In this document: piece by piece, positions 53,373 to 62,181 of the stretch
How the letters are laid out: the number at the start of each line of letters is the position of its first letter
How positions within the stretch are numbered: position 1 is the first letter of the stretch
Assembly: GCA_050186725.1 (NCBI GenBank)
Contig: JBFWYG010000013.1
Span: forward strand, 1-64,000
DNA: 64,000 bases
Direction of reading: 5' to 3'
Origin: JADJYF01 sp050186725
Lineage (GTDB): Bacteria; Pseudomonadota; Gammaproteobacteria; Ga0077536
The notes under the pieces: generated by a model
Told to the model about the DNA's origin: nothing
The model's input: the letters and a program-made list of their open reading frames with translations, nothing else
Databases searched by the model: none
Position numbers and translations under genes: made by a program

Positions 53373-53400
53373 GGGACAGACCCCGAACGGGGTCTGTCCC
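53373..53400. repeat. Perfect 13-bp palindrome, REP-like element
   Basis: GGGACAGACCCCG, two bases AA, then CGGGGTCTGTCCC, in the 48-base gap between the convergent ctpA and ubiB genes. There is no T-run on either side, so it is not a canonical terminator. GGGGTCTGTCCC-type palindromes recur as dispersed intergenic elements in several proteobacterial genomes; only one copy is in this window, so repetition here is not shown. Confidence 0.6.
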
Positions 53401-53411
53401 ATCCGCTGCGC

Positions 53412-55097
53412 TCAGCGCTGCCCGCGCTTCGCGCGCGGCTTGAGCGAGAGGAAGGCCGCGAGCGCGCCCAGCGCGCCTACCAGCCACACGCCGAGCGGCA
53501 GCGGCCCCACCTGCGTCGTGGCGGAGCCCTTCACCGACAGCAGGATGGCGGTGCAGACCACGCAGCCCGTGCCAATCAGCGCGAGCACCATGCGTCGCTG
53601 GAAGTTGCGGATCTCGAGACGAATTTCATCCAGCTTCGGATCGGTGGTCTGCACCTTGAGCCGCCCGCTCTTCAGCTGGTCCAGCACTTCGACGGTCAGC
53701 ATCGGCAGCTCCGGCAGGCGATCCAGCCAGTGCGGCACGCTGGCCTTGAAGGCGCTGAACAGCCGCCGCACGCCGACCCGCTCCAGCATGAATTTCTCCA
53801 GCGAGGGCCGCGCCGCGCGCCACAGATCGAGGTCCGGGTAGAGCTGCCGGCCGATGCCCTCGACGTTCACCAGCGTTTTCTGCAACAGCAGGAGCTGCGG
53901 CAGGATTTCCATCTCGAAGCGCTGCGCGGTCTGGAACAGTCGCAGCAGCAGGTTGCCGACCGAGATGTCCTTCATCGGACGGTCGAAAATCGGCTCGCAC
54001 ACCGCGCGGATCGCGAACTCGAACTCGTCCACGCGGGTGTGCGCCGGCACCCAGCCCGACTCCACGTGCAGCTCGGCCACGCGCCGGTAGTCACGATTGA
54101 GAAACGCGGAGAAATTCTCGGCGAGGTAGCGTTGATCGAACTCGCTCAGGGAACCCATGATGCCGAAGTCGACCGGCGCGAAGCGCGGCGACCGTCCCCC
54201 TTCGCCGGGCAGGATGAACAGGTTGCCGGGATGCACGTCGGCGTGGAAGAAGTGATCGCGGAACACCTGGGTGAAGAACAGTTCCACGCCCTGCTCGGCG
54301 AGCGACTTGAGATCGATACCGGCGCGCGCGAGGCCCGCGAGGTCGGTGATATGCAGGCCCGACACGCGCTCCATCACCAGCACGTTCTCGCGCGTGTAGT
54401 CCCAGAACACTTCGGGCACGTACATGCGCTCGGAGTCGGTGAAATTGCGTCTGAGCTGCGAGCAGTTGGCCGCCTCGCGCATCATGTCCAGCTCGTCGAG
54501 CAGGGTCTTTTCGAACTCCGCCACCACCACGCTCGGCTTCAGTCGCCGGCCGCGCGGCCACAGCCGCTCGGCGGCGTCGGCCAAGAGGTACATGAGCTTG
54601 ATGTCCTGGTCGATGGTCTGGCGCAGGTTCGGACGCACCACCTTCACGATCACCTCGCGTCCGTCGAGCAGGCGCGCGGCATGCACCTGGGCGATGGAGG
54701 CCGAGGCCAGCGGCGTCTCGTCGAACGCCGCGAACATCCGCTCCAGCGGCTGGCCGTAGGCCTTCTCGCAGATCGCGCGGGCCTGGCGCCCGGGAAAGGG
54801 CGGCACGTTGTCCTGCAGCCTGGCCAGTTCGCCGGCGAACTCGTCGTTCAGCAGGTCGCGACGCGTGGACAGGATCTGCCCGAACTTCACGAACAGCGGG
54901 CCGAGATCCTCGAGCACCGCGCGCAGCCGCTGGGCGCGCGGCAGGTAGTGCCGCCGACGCCAGTTCCAGGGCAGCAGGTAGAGCAGGAAGCCCACCGAGC
55001 GGAAGGCCGGCGTGGAGAGGATGAGCTCGTCGAAACCGTGGCGGATGAGCACGCGCTGGATGGCCAGCACCCGCAGAAAACGGGGGAGCAGGATCAT
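53412..55097 (-). CDS. ubiB: Ubiquinone biosynthesis protein UbiB
   Basis: Atypical protein-kinase-like ATPase needed for coenzyme Q synthesis. The 561 residues show the family KxGQ motif (LFVKFGQILSTRRDLLNDEF), the Ala-rich loop ASASIAQVHAA, and the catalytic motifs HADVHPGNLF and PVDFGIMGSL. Two membrane helices close the protein (about 507-530 and 535-553). It is the last gene of the ubiE-ubiJ-ubiB set, overlapping ubiJ by 4 bases. Confidence 0.96.
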   Translation of the reverse strand: MILLPRFLRVLAIQRVLIRHGFDELILSTPAFRSVGFLLYLLPWNWRRRHYLPRAQRLRAVLEDLGPLFVKFGQILSTRRDLLNDEFAGELARLQDNVPPFPGRQARAICEKAYGQPLERMFAAFDETPLASASIAQVHAARLLDGREVIVKVVRPNLRQTIDQDIKLMYLLADAAERLWPRGRRLKPSVVVAEFEKTLLDELDMMREAANCSQLRRNFTDSERMYVPEVFWDYTRENVLVMERVSGLHITDLAGLARAGIDLKSLAEQGVELFFTQVFRDHFFHADVHPGNLFILPGEGGRSPRFAPVDFGIMGSLSEFDQRYLAENFSAFLNRDYRRVAELHVESGWVPAHTRVDEFEFAIRAVCEPIFDRPMKDISVGNLLLRLFQTAQRFEMEILPQLLLLQKTLVNVEGIGRQLYPDLDLWRAARPSLEKFMLERVGVRRLFSAFKASVPHWLDRLPELPMLTVEVLDQLKSGRLKVQTTDPKLDEIRLEIRNFQRRMVLALIGTGCVVCTAILLSVKGSATTQVGPLPLGVWLVGALGALAAFLSLKPRAKRGQR

Positions 55098-55738
55098 CGC
55101 TGGCCGCGACGCTCGGCGAGGCTGCGCAGGCGCGCCTCGAGACGATCCACGTCATCGGCAAGCCGGAACGCGTCGCGGCCGAAGCGTTCCACCTCGGCGC
55201 GTTCGACCGCGAGCCTGAGCTCGTGCTTAAGGTACTCGGCGGTATCGCGTTCGAACTTGCCGAGCGCTTCCCGGCCGAAGGCCAGCAACGCGCGCGCCGC
55301 GCGGCCGACCTGGTGGGCCGGCACGTCGCCCACCAGGCGGGACAGCAGTTCTTCCCAATCGATGCGCAGCTCGGCGAGGAGGCCCTGCACGCGCTGCGCG
55401 ACGGCGAGATCGCCCATGATCTCGATGCGCCCGGCGCCGAGCGTCTCGCCGCGCCGGCTGGCGCGGGCATAGGCGAGGAAATCCGACAGCCGGCCACTGA
55501 CCTTGACCGCCACCGGGCCGGCATGACGACGCTTCAGGCGCACGCCCTCGGCGCCGGGAAAGGCGTAGACGCTGCGCGAACCGTCGCGCAGCGCCACTTC
55601 GATGACCTGGCCTTCGAGCCCGGCGAGGCGCTGCGCGGTGTCGGGGTGGGTCTTCAAGAGCCGCGACACGGCGGCGGAAATCAGCCGCTCCGCGCGCTCG
55701 AGCAGCGGGTCGGCGAAGTCGCCGCGCGCCTCGGCCAC
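55094..55738 (-). CDS. ubiJ: Ubiquinone biosynthesis accessory factor UbiJ
   Basis: 214 residues with an SCP2-like lipid-binding domain in the N-terminal half (VKVSGRLSDFLAYARASRRG, RIEIMGDLAVAQRVQGLLAE) and a helical, probably coiled-coil C-terminus (about 165-210). UbiJ binds quinone intermediates for the Ubi metabolon in E. coli. Sequence conservation is modest, and the call rests on the SCP2 domain and the position between ubiE and ubiB. Confidence 0.9.
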   Translation of the reverse strand: MAEARGDFADPLLERAERLISAAVSRLLKTHPDTAQRLAGLEGQVIEVALRDGSRSVYAFPGAEGVRLKRRHAGPVAVKVSGRLSDFLAYARASRRGETLGAGRIEIMGDLAVAQRVQGLLAELRIDWEELLSRLVGDVPAHQVGRAARALLAFGREALGKFERDTAEYLKHELRLAVERAEVERFGRDAFRLADDVDRLEARLRSLAERRGQR

Positions 55739-55739
55739 G

Positions 55740-56501
55740 TCAGAACTTCCAGCCCGCGTGCACGGCGACCACGCCGGCCAGCAGGTTGTGATAGCGCACG
55801 TCCTCGAAGCCCGCGCGCTCCATCATGAACTTGAGCGCTTCCTGGTCGGGATGCACGCGGATGGACTCGGCGAGGTAGCGGTAGCTGTCGCCGTCGCCCG
55901 CCACCAGCTGACCCAGGCGCGGCAGCACCTGGAACGAGTACGCGTCGTAAGCGCGCGCCAGGAGCGGCGATTTGACCGCCGAGAATTCCAGCACCACCAG
56001 TCGGCCACCGGGCCGGAGCACGCGCGCGATCTCGCCGAGCGCGGCTTGCTTGTGGGTGACGTTGCGCAGGCCGAAGCCAATCGTCACGCGATCGATGCTG
56101 CCGCTCGCGAAGGGCAGCGCCTCGGCGTTGGCCTGCACGTAGTCGACGCCCTCGACCACCCCGGCGTCGAGACTGCGATCGCGCCCACGCCACAGCATCT
56201 GCGCGTTGATGTCGCTGACCAGCACCTGGTTCTGACCGGGAAAGCGCCTGGCCAGCAGGCGCGCGATGTCGCCCGTGCCGCCGGCGAGATCCAGCACCAC
56301 GTGGCCGGGCCGCAATTTCAGCAGGCCGACCGCGAAGCGCTTCCACAGCCGGTGCAGGCCCGCGGACATCAGGTCGTTCATCAGGTCGTAGCGCGGGCTG
56401 ACCGCGTCGAACACGCGGCGCACGCGCGCGGTCTTGGTGCCGGGCGCGACCCGCTCGTAGCCGAACAGGCTCTCGCCGTCGTCCTGCCCGTCCGTGGTCA
56501 C
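55740..56501 (-). CDS. ubiE: Ubiquinone/menaquinone C-methyltransferase UbiE
   Basis: SAM-dependent C-methyltransferase acting on the benzoquinol ring. The 253 residues include the family opening FGYERVAPGTKTARVRRVFD with FDAVSPRYDLMNDLMSAGLH, the SAM motif VLDLAGGTGDIARLLARRFP and the signature TIGFGLRNVTHKQAALGEIA. It is 1 base before the ubiJ ATG and 1 base after the DUF971 gene. Confidence 0.97.
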   Translation of the reverse strand: MTTDGQDDGESLFGYERVAPGTKTARVRRVFDAVSPRYDLMNDLMSAGLHRLWKRFAVGLLKLRPGHVVLDLAGGTGDIARLLARRFPGQNQVLVSDINAQMLWRGRDRSLDAGVVEGVDYVQANAEALPFASGSIDRVTIGFGLRNVTHKQAALGEIARVLRPGGRLVVLEFSAVKSPLLARAYDAYSFQVLPRLGQLVAGDGDSYRYLAESIRVHPDQEALKFMMERAGFEDVRYHNLLAGVVAVHAGWKF

Positions 56502-56502
56502 G

Positions 56503-56868
56503 TCATCCGTCCGCGCGGCGCGTCACGCCCGCGGCCGCGAGCGCGGCCAGGTAGCGCTGCCAGTATTCCGCCTGGCGCGCGCCGAGTTCGTAGAGATAGT
56601 CCCACGCATAGAGACCGGTGTCGTGGCCATCGCTGAAGACGAGCTTGATGGCGTAGTTGCCGACCGCCTCGATGGCGGTGATGTTGACGTCCTCCTTGCC
56701 CACCTGCAGCACCGCCTGCTCGGGGCTGTGGCCACGCACTTCCGCCGAGGGCGAATGCACGCGCAGGTATTCGCAGGGCAGCATGAAGCTCTTGCCGTCC
56801 TCGAAGCAGAGCTCGAGCTTGCGCGACTGCTGGTGCAGGCGAATGTCGGTCGGCAGATGGGTGGACAT
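56503..56868 (-). CDS. DUF971 protein (gamma-butyrobetaine hydroxylase-like N-terminal domain)
   Basis: 121 residues, one DUF971 domain: TDIRLHQQSRKLELCFEDGK, the pattern LPCEYLRVHSPSAEVRGH, and FSDGHDTGLYAWDYLYELGA. Its biochemical role is unknown; distant relatives touch iron-sulfur handling proteins. In gammaproteobacteria it is regularly located between hslU and ubiE, exactly as here, and is likely cotranscribed with both. Confidence 0.9.
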   Translation of the reverse strand: MSTHLPTDIRLHQQSRKLELCFEDGKSFMLPCEYLRVHSPSAEVRGHSPEQAVLQVGKEDVNITAIEAVGNYAIKLVFSDGHDTGLYAWDYLYELGARQAEYWQRYLAALAAAGVTRRADG

Positions 56869-56869
56869 G

Positions 56870-58204
56870 TCAGAGGATGTACTTGGCCAGGTTGTCGTCC
56901 GCCACCAGGCGGCCGATGTGACGATTGACGTAGTCGGCGTCGACGACCAGGTGCTGGCCCTCCAGTCCCGGCGCGGTGAAGGACACCGCCTCCAGGAGCT
57001 TCTCCATCACCGTGTGCAGGCGGCGCGCGCCGATGTTCTCGCTGCGCTCGTTGATCGAGCAGGCTACCTCGGCGATGCGCGCGACGCCGTCGGCGGTGAA
57101 GTCGAGCGCGACGTTCTCGGTCGCGAGCAGCGCCTTGTACTGACGCGTCAGCGAGGCGTCGGGCTCGGTCAGGATGCGCACGAAGTCCTCGCCCGTGAGC
57201 GGCGCGAGTTCGACGCGGTTCGGCAGGCGCCCCTGCAGTTCGGGGATGAGGTCCGAGGGCTTGGCGAAATGGAACGCGCCGGAGGCGATGAACAACACGT
57301 GATCGGTCTTGACCATGCCGTGCTTGGTGCTGATCGAGCAGCCTTCGACCAGCGGCAGCAGATCGCGCTGCACGCCTTCCCGCGAGACGTCCGGGCCGTG
57401 GGTATCGGAGCGCTTCGCGACCTTGTCGATCTCGTCCAGGAACACGATGCCGTTCTGCTCGAGGTTGTCGAGCGCGCGCACGCGCAGATCCTCTTCGTTG
57501 ATGAGCTTGGCGGCTTCTTCCTCGACCAGGAGCTTCCGCGCCTGGGCGATCTGCACGCGACGGCTGCGCTTGCGGCCGGCGGACAGGTTCTGGAACATGC
57601 CGCGCAGCTGGCTGGTCATCTCCTCCATGCCGGGCGGCGACATGATCTCCACGCCAACGTTGGGCGTGGCGACGTCGATCTCCACCTCGCGATCTTCCAG
57701 CTTGCCCTCGCGCAGCATCTTGCGGAAACGCTGGCGAGTGGCCGAGGCGTCATCCTGCGAGGCGGGCTCGCCGAAGGTACGCGGCCCGGGCAGCAGCACG
57801 TCGAGCAGGCGCTCCTCGGCGGCGTCTTCCGCCTGGCCACGTACCTGGCCCATGGCGGCTTCGCGTTCCATGTTGACCGCGATGTCGGCGAGGTCACGAA
57901 TGATCGAGTCGACGTCGCGGCCGACATAGCCGACCTCGGTGAACTTGGTCGCTTCGATCTTGATGAAGGGGGCGCCGGCGAGGCGCGCGAGCCGCCGCGC
58001 GATCTCGGTCTTGCCGACGCCGGTCGGCCCGATCATCAGGATGTTCTTCGGCGTGATCTCGTTGCGCAGCCCCGGCTCCACCTGGGCGCGGCGCCAGCGG
58101 TTGCGCAGCGCGATCGCCACCGCGCGCTTGGCCTCGGCCTGCCCGACGATGTGCTTGTCGAGCTGTTCGACGATCTCCTGCGGGGTGAGAGTGCTCATGC
58201 CCAT
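56870..58204 (-). CDS. hslU: HslU ATPase subunit
   Basis: AAA+ unfoldase of the HslUV protease. The 444 residues (start MGMSTLTPQEIVEQLDKHIV; a second ATG two codons later is equally good) carry Walker A GPTGVGKTEIARRLA, the pore loop GYVGRD, the inserted I-domain (about 110-240), Walker B GIVFLDEIDK and the C-terminal LAKYIL tail that docks into HslV. It lies 10 bases downstream of hslV. Confidence 0.97.
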   Translation of the reverse strand: MGMSTLTPQEIVEQLDKHIVGQAEAKRAVAIALRNRWRRAQVEPGLRNEITPKNILMIGPTGVGKTEIARRLARLAGAPFIKIEATKFTEVGYVGRDVDSIIRDLADIAVNMEREAAMGQVRGQAEDAAEERLLDVLLPGPRTFGEPASQDDASATRQRFRKMLREGKLEDREVEIDVATPNVGVEIMSPPGMEEMTSQLRGMFQNLSAGRKRSRRVQIAQARKLLVEEEAAKLINEEDLRVRALDNLEQNGIVFLDEIDKVAKRSDTHGPDVSREGVQRDLLPLVEGCSISTKHGMVKTDHVLFIASGAFHFAKPSDLIPELQGRLPNRVELAPLTGEDFVRILTEPDASLTRQYKALLATENVALDFTADGVARIAEVACSINERSENIGARRLHTVMEKLLEAVSFTAPGLEGQHLVVDADYVNRHIGRLVADDNLAKYIL

Positions 58205-58214
58205 GGTCGCGCGC

Positions 58215-58787
58215 TCAGCCGGTCAGGCTCTCGAGGGTGACGTGGTCGTTGGTGTAGACACAGATCTCGCCGGCGATCGCCAGTCCGCGACGCACGATGG
58301 CCTCCGGCGACAGGCTGGTCTCGGCCAGCAGCGCGCGCGCCGCGGCGCGCGCATAGGCGCCGCCCGAGCCGATGGCGATGATGTCGTGCTCGGGCTCGAT
58401 GACGTCGCCGGTGCCGGAGATGATCAACGAGTGATCGCGGTTGGCGACCGCGAGCATGGCCTCCAGGCGACGCAGCATGCGATCGGTGCGCCAGTCCTTG
58501 GCGAGTTCCACCGCGGCGCGCAGCAGGTTGCCGCGATGCTCTTCGAGCTTGCCCTCGAAACGCTCGAACAGCGTGAAGGCGTCGGCGGTGCCGCCGGCGA
58601 AGCCCGCGATGACCTGCTCCTGGTACAGACGCCGCACCTTGCGCGCGTTGCCCTTGAGGATGGTGTCGCCCATCGACACCTGGCCGTCGCCGCCGATGAC
58701 GACGTCGCGCCCGCGGCGGACAGACAGGATGGTGGTTCCGTGCAGCACGTTCGAAGGGTTTCCGGCGGACAGGCGGCGATTGTACAC
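58215..58787 (-). CDS. hslV: HslV protease subunit
   Basis: Proteasome-like threonine peptidase. The 190 residues include the mature N-terminus TTILSVRRGRDVVIGGDGQV, with the first threonine of HGTTIL as nucleophile after cleavage. From the GTG used here the propeptide would be 17 residues, longer than the few residues usual in the family. A GTG 13 codons later (position 58748) would give MLHG-TT and may be the real start. AAGG lies 5 bases before the first GTG, which is why I keep it. Confidence 0.92.
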   Translation of the reverse strand: MYNRRLSAGNPSNVLHGTTILSVRRGRDVVIGGDGQVSMGDTILKGNARKVRRLYQEQVIAGFAGGTADAFTLFERFEGKLEEHRGNLLRAAVELAKDWRTDRMLRRLEAMLAVANRDHSLIISGTGDVIEPEHDIIAIGSGGAYARAAARALLAETSLSPEAIVRRGLAIAGEICVYTNDHVTLESLTG

Positions 58788-58794
58788 GATGGCC

Positions 58795-59724
58795 TTATTG
58801 GGAGCGCCGACGCGCCCGTGGATGGCTCGCGTCGTAGACCTGGGCGAGGCGCTGGAAATCGAGGTGGGTGTAGATCTGGGTGGTGGAGATGTTGGCGTGG
58901 CCGAGCAGCTCCTGCACCGCGCGCAGATCGCCCGAGGATTCCAGCAGGTGCGAAGCGAAGCAATGACGCAGCATGTGCGGATTGAGACTGAGATCGAGTC
59001 CCTGGGTCACACACCAGCGCGCGAGGCGCTGCTGCACGCCGCGCGTGGTGAGCCGACCCCCACGATGATTGACGAACACCGCCGACACCTCGTCCCGCGC
59101 GAGCTCGTGGCGTCGCGCGAGCCAGGCTCCGAGCGCCTCGACGGCGTGGCGCCCCACCGGCACCACGCGCTGCTTGCGCCCCTTGCCGAGCACGCGCGCC
59201 TCGCAGGTCCGCAGATCGAGATCGACGAGATCGAGTCCCACCAGTTCCGACACGCGCAGTCCGCTCGAGTAGAGCGTCTCCCACATGGCGCGATCGCGCA
59301 TCGCCAGCACGCCTTCTACGTCCTGTTCCAGCACGCGGGTCACCTGGTCGACGTCGAGGGTGCGTGGCAGACGGCGGGGCGACTTCGGCGGCCTGAGGCC
59401 CTGGGCCGGATTGGCGCCCATCAGGCCCTGCGCGGCGAGGTGCTTGAACCAGGCGCGCAGCGCGGACAGCGCGCGGCCCAGGGACGCGCCGCCGAGGCCG
59501 TCGCGATGTCGGTCGGCGACGTAGGCGCGCAGGCAATGGCCATCGATGGCCTGGTAGTCATCGATCCCACGCGCCTCGAGCCACTGCGTGAACTGCTGGA
59601 GATCGCGCGCGTAGGCCGCGCGAGTATGGGCCGAACGCCCCGCCAGGGTGCGCAGGAAGTCCTCGCAGGCGGCGCGGCGCGCGGCCTGCGCCGGCGTCAG
59701 GGTCGCGGACTGCGTTTCACCCAC
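58795..59724 (-). CDS. xerC: Tyrosine recombinase XerC
   Basis: Resolves chromosome dimers at dif with XerD. The 309 residues contain an N-terminal SAM-like DNA-binding domain (about 15-105) and a catalytic domain with all core residues: arginine in YSSGLRVSELVGLD, lysine in the beta-hairpin GKGRKQRVV, HMLRHCFASHLLES, LGHANISTTQIYTHLDF with the tyrosine nucleophile. The dapF-DUF484-xerC neighbourhood identifies it as the housekeeping XerC rather than an integrase. Confidence 0.96.
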   Translation of the reverse strand: MGETQSATLTPAQAARRAACEDFLRTLAGRSAHTRAAYARDLQQFTQWLEARGIDDYQAIDGHCLRAYVADRHRDGLGGASLGRALSALRAWFKHLAAQGLMGANPAQGLRPPKSPRRLPRTLDVDQVTRVLEQDVEGVLAMRDRAMWETLYSSGLRVSELVGLDLVDLDLRTCEARVLGKGRKQRVVPVGRHAVEALGAWLARRHELARDEVSAVFVNHRGGRLTTRGVQQRLARWCVTQGLDLSLNPHMLRHCFASHLLESSGDLRAVQELLGHANISTTQIYTHLDFQRLAQVYDASHPRARRRSQ

Positions 59725-60404
59725 GGATCGATCACCAGGGTCGCGACCTCACGCAGGTAGTCGAGGAGTTCGGTACCCATGTCGGCCGAGTAACGCTGCA
59801 GGTCGGCGCTCGCGCAGATCACCACGCCGTCCCAGCCGCGGCCCTTGAGCGGCAGTATCACCGCCGAGCCGTGGAAATCCTCCGCCACCGCGCGCGCCTG
59901 CTCCGGGGCCAAGGGCCCGCACACCGAGGCCCCGGCGATGAGCAGCGCGTCGAAGGCCGGGCGCAGCGGCGACGCAGTGCCGACGAAGGGCGCGAGATCC
60001 TGCGCGTCGACCGCGGCCGACGGCGCGAACACCAGGCTCGTCACGCGATCCGCGCCGAAGTCCGCGCACAGACTGCGCTCGAGACTCGCGAACACCGCCT
60101 GCGGTCCGACCGCGTTCATGAGCGTCAGCACCAGCGCGTGAATCTTCCGCGTCAGCTGTTCGTTGCTGCGCGCGTGACGCAGCAGCGAGTCGAGCTGCTG
60201 GCGCAGGCGCGCGTTGTCCTCGCGCAGCACCACCACCTGGCGTTCGAGCAAGGACACCGCCTCGCCACTGCCGTGGGGAATGCTGAGCTGGCGGAGCAGG
60301 TCCGGGTGCTGATCGAGAAAGGTCGGATTGGCGGCGAGGAAATCCATCACCGCGCGCGGCTCGACGGCGGTGGCAAGGCCTTCGGACTGGCCGGGCAGGG
60401 TCAT
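59697..60404 (-). CDS. DUF484 protein
   Basis: I chose the ATG giving MTLPGQSEGLATAVEPRAVM, 235 residues. A conserved N-terminal segment (AVMDFLAANPTFLDQHPDLL) is followed by a coiled coil (about 55-90) and a GAF-like domain. Function is unknown. It is always near xerC in this class; here it overlaps xerC by 28 bases and its ATG overlaps the dapF stop. Confidence 0.92.
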   Translation of the reverse strand: MTLPGQSEGLATAVEPRAVMDFLAANPTFLDQHPDLLRQLSIPHGSGEAVSLLERQVVVLREDNARLRQQLDSLLRHARSNEQLTRKIHALVLTLMNAVGPQAVFASLERSLCADFGADRVTSLVFAPSAAVDAQDLAPFVGTASPLRPAFDALLIAGASVCGPLAPEQARAVAEDFHGSAVILPLKGRGWDGVVICASADLQRYSADMGTELLDYLREVATLVIDPWVKRSPRP

Positions 60405-61234
60405 AGGTCGATGCTTCCTTCGAAGACGAACGTGGCAGGACCGGTCATCCACAGTGAATGGTCGGGCTGTCCGTCCCAGGCGATGGTGAGACGTCCACCG
60501 GTGAGCAGCACTTCGACCTCGGGCGCGAGCCGGCCCCATCTTCGGCCGACCGCCACCGCCGCGCAAGCGCCGGTGCCGCAGGCGCGGGTCTCGCCCACGC
60601 CGCGCTCGAACACGCGCAGGCGGATGCGCGCCGCGGCCTCGACCTGCATGAAACCGACGTTCACCCGGCGCGGGAACAGCGGGTGGTCCTGGAGCAGCGG
60701 GCCGAGCGTCGCGACCGGCGCGCTGGCGGTGTCGGGGACCTCGAACACGGCGTGGGGATTGCCCATGGAGACCGCGCCGAACTGCCAGGCGCGGCCCTCG
60801 GCCTCGAGCGGGTACGTGTCACGCTCAACCGGCGCGGCGAGCGGAATGTCGCGCGGCGCGAAGCGCGGCCGACCCATGTCGACGCGCACGTCGCCGTCGT
60901 CCAGCACCGCGAGTTCGTACACCGCGTCGCCGATCTCGACGCCGACCCGTCCGCCGCGCACCTCGCCGCGGAGATCCAGGTAGCGCGCCACGCAGCGCAC
61001 GCCGTTGCCGCAGTGCTCGGCCGGCGACCCGTCGGCGTTGAAGATCACGTAGCGCACCGCGGCCCCGGCGGCGCGCGGCGGCTCCAGCGACAGGAGCTGG
61101 TCGCAGCCCACGCCCAGGTGCCGGTCGGCGAGAAACGCCAGCTGCTCGGGCGCGAGCCCGTAGTGACGCGCGCGCTGATCGAGCACGACGAAGTCGTTGC
61201 CGAGCCCGTGCATCTTGGCAAAGGGGATCTTCAT
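60401..61234 (-). CDS. dapF: Diaminopimelate epimerase
   Basis: Interconverts LL- and meso-diaminopimelate for lysine and peptidoglycan. The ATG giving MKIPFAKMHGLGNDFVVLDQ yields 277 residues, the family length. The two catalytic cysteines are in NADGSPAEHCGNGVRC and ETRACGTGACAAV. The frame stays open about 100 codons upstream into the TraB gene, without family match. It is cotranscribed with DUF484 and xerC downstream. Confidence 0.97.
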   Translation of the reverse strand: MKIPFAKMHGLGNDFVVLDQRARHYGLAPEQLAFLADRHLGVGCDQLLSLEPPRAAGAAVRYVIFNADGSPAEHCGNGVRCVARYLDLRGEVRGGRVGVEIGDAVYELAVLDDGDVRVDMGRPRFAPRDIPLAAPVERDTYPLEAEGRAWQFGAVSMGNPHAVFEVPDTASAPVATLGPLLQDHPLFPRRVNVGFMQVEAAARIRLRVFERGVGETRACGTGACAAVAVGRRWGRLAPEVEVLLTGGRLTIAWDGQPDHSLWMTGPATFVFEGSIDL

Positions 61235-61254
61235 GGCGAGTCCTGAATAAGTTT

Positions 61255-62181
61255 TCAGTATACCCGCTCGACCCGGTAGCCTCGCGCTTCGAGCAGGCTG
61301 AGAACGCCGCGCTCGCCGGGGAGATGCAGCGCGCCGATGGCGATGAAGGCCTGCCCCTGGTCGATGAGCGGCGCGATGCGCGTGGCCATGCGCTCGTTCC
61401 GCGCGAACAGGAGACGTTCCATCAGCGCGTCCTTCGCGTCGTTGGCGTAGCGCTCGGCCTGGCTCACCAGCGCGGCCAGGTCGCGCGCGACGTAGGCATC
61501 GATCATCTCGGCCAGTTCCGCCTGGAACACGCCGTAGTGACACACCACCTCGCGCAGCATCTCGACCTGCTCGGGCTCGGCCACGCCCTCGAACACCTCG
61601 ACCTGCTCAGCGACGCTCTCCAGGCCCACCACGTCCTTGCCCGCCGCCTGCGCGGCGGCCATCAGCGCGAGGTCCAGCGGCAGCGCGGCGCCGCTCTCGG
61701 CCGGCATGCTGAGGGTGGTGAAGGCCGCCCAGGGCTTGATGCTGTCGGCCAGCGGTCCGGCGATGCCGTGCGCGGCGAGGCGCGCCTCGGTGGCGTCGAA
61801 CAGGGCGTCGCCGACCACCGCGCTCAAGCGCCGTCCGTCGCGGTAGAACATCGCTTCGCCGAGCCCGCGCAGCGCCGCCTCGTCCAGCGCCACCTCGAGC
61901 ACGAAGCGCGTGGCCTCATCGAACTGCGGACGGGCGATGTCCATCACCCGCAGCACGCGCGGATCGCCGATGTGCATGGTGCCGAGCAAGTAGCTGGGGG
62001 CGCCTTGCGGGGGCGTCAGGCGCCACAGCAGGCCGCTCGGATGGGCGACGCTGGCCGTGCGTGGCGCGGCGCGAACCAGTGGCGTGCAGCCCGGCCCCTC
62101 CAGCGCCCATGGCAGGGACGGCCACAGCAGCAGGCACAGCCAGGCGATGCGCGCCAGGCGCTCACGCCGGGCGGCGGTCAT
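61255..62181 (-). CDS. TraB/GumN family protein, exported
   Basis: I chose the ATG giving MTAARRERLARIAWLCLLLW, 308 residues, because a signal peptide follows (cleavage near PWALEGPG). The TraB fold shows its first motif in YLLGTMHIGDPRVLRVMDIA and its last in FIAIGALHLPGERGVLSLLE (paired GxxH elements typical of this metal-dependent fold). The biochemical role in bacteria is unsettled, with some members suspected to be metalloproteases. It overlaps nagZ by 20 bases and is 20 bases upstream of dapF. Confidence 0.85.
   Translation of the reverse strand: MTAARRERLARIAWLCLLLWPSLPWALEGPGCTPLVRAAPRTASVAHPSGLLWRLTPPQGAPSYLLGTMHIGDPRVLRVMDIARPQFDEATRFVLEVALDEAALRGLGEAMFYRDGRRLSAVVGDALFDATEARLAAHGIAGPLADSIKPWAAFTTLSMPAESGAALPLDLALMAAAQAAGKDVVGLESVAEQVEVFEGVAEPEQVEMLREVVCHYGVFQAELAEMIDAYVARDLAALVSQAERYANDAKDALMERLLFARNERMATRIAPLIDQGQAFIAIGALHLPGERGVLSLLEARGYRVERVY

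Noticed and set aside
58795..59724. XerC considered as a phage or island integrase
   Set aside because: The neighbours are dapF and DUF484, there is no attachment-site repeat or mobile cargo, and the length and motifs are those of the housekeeping recombinase.
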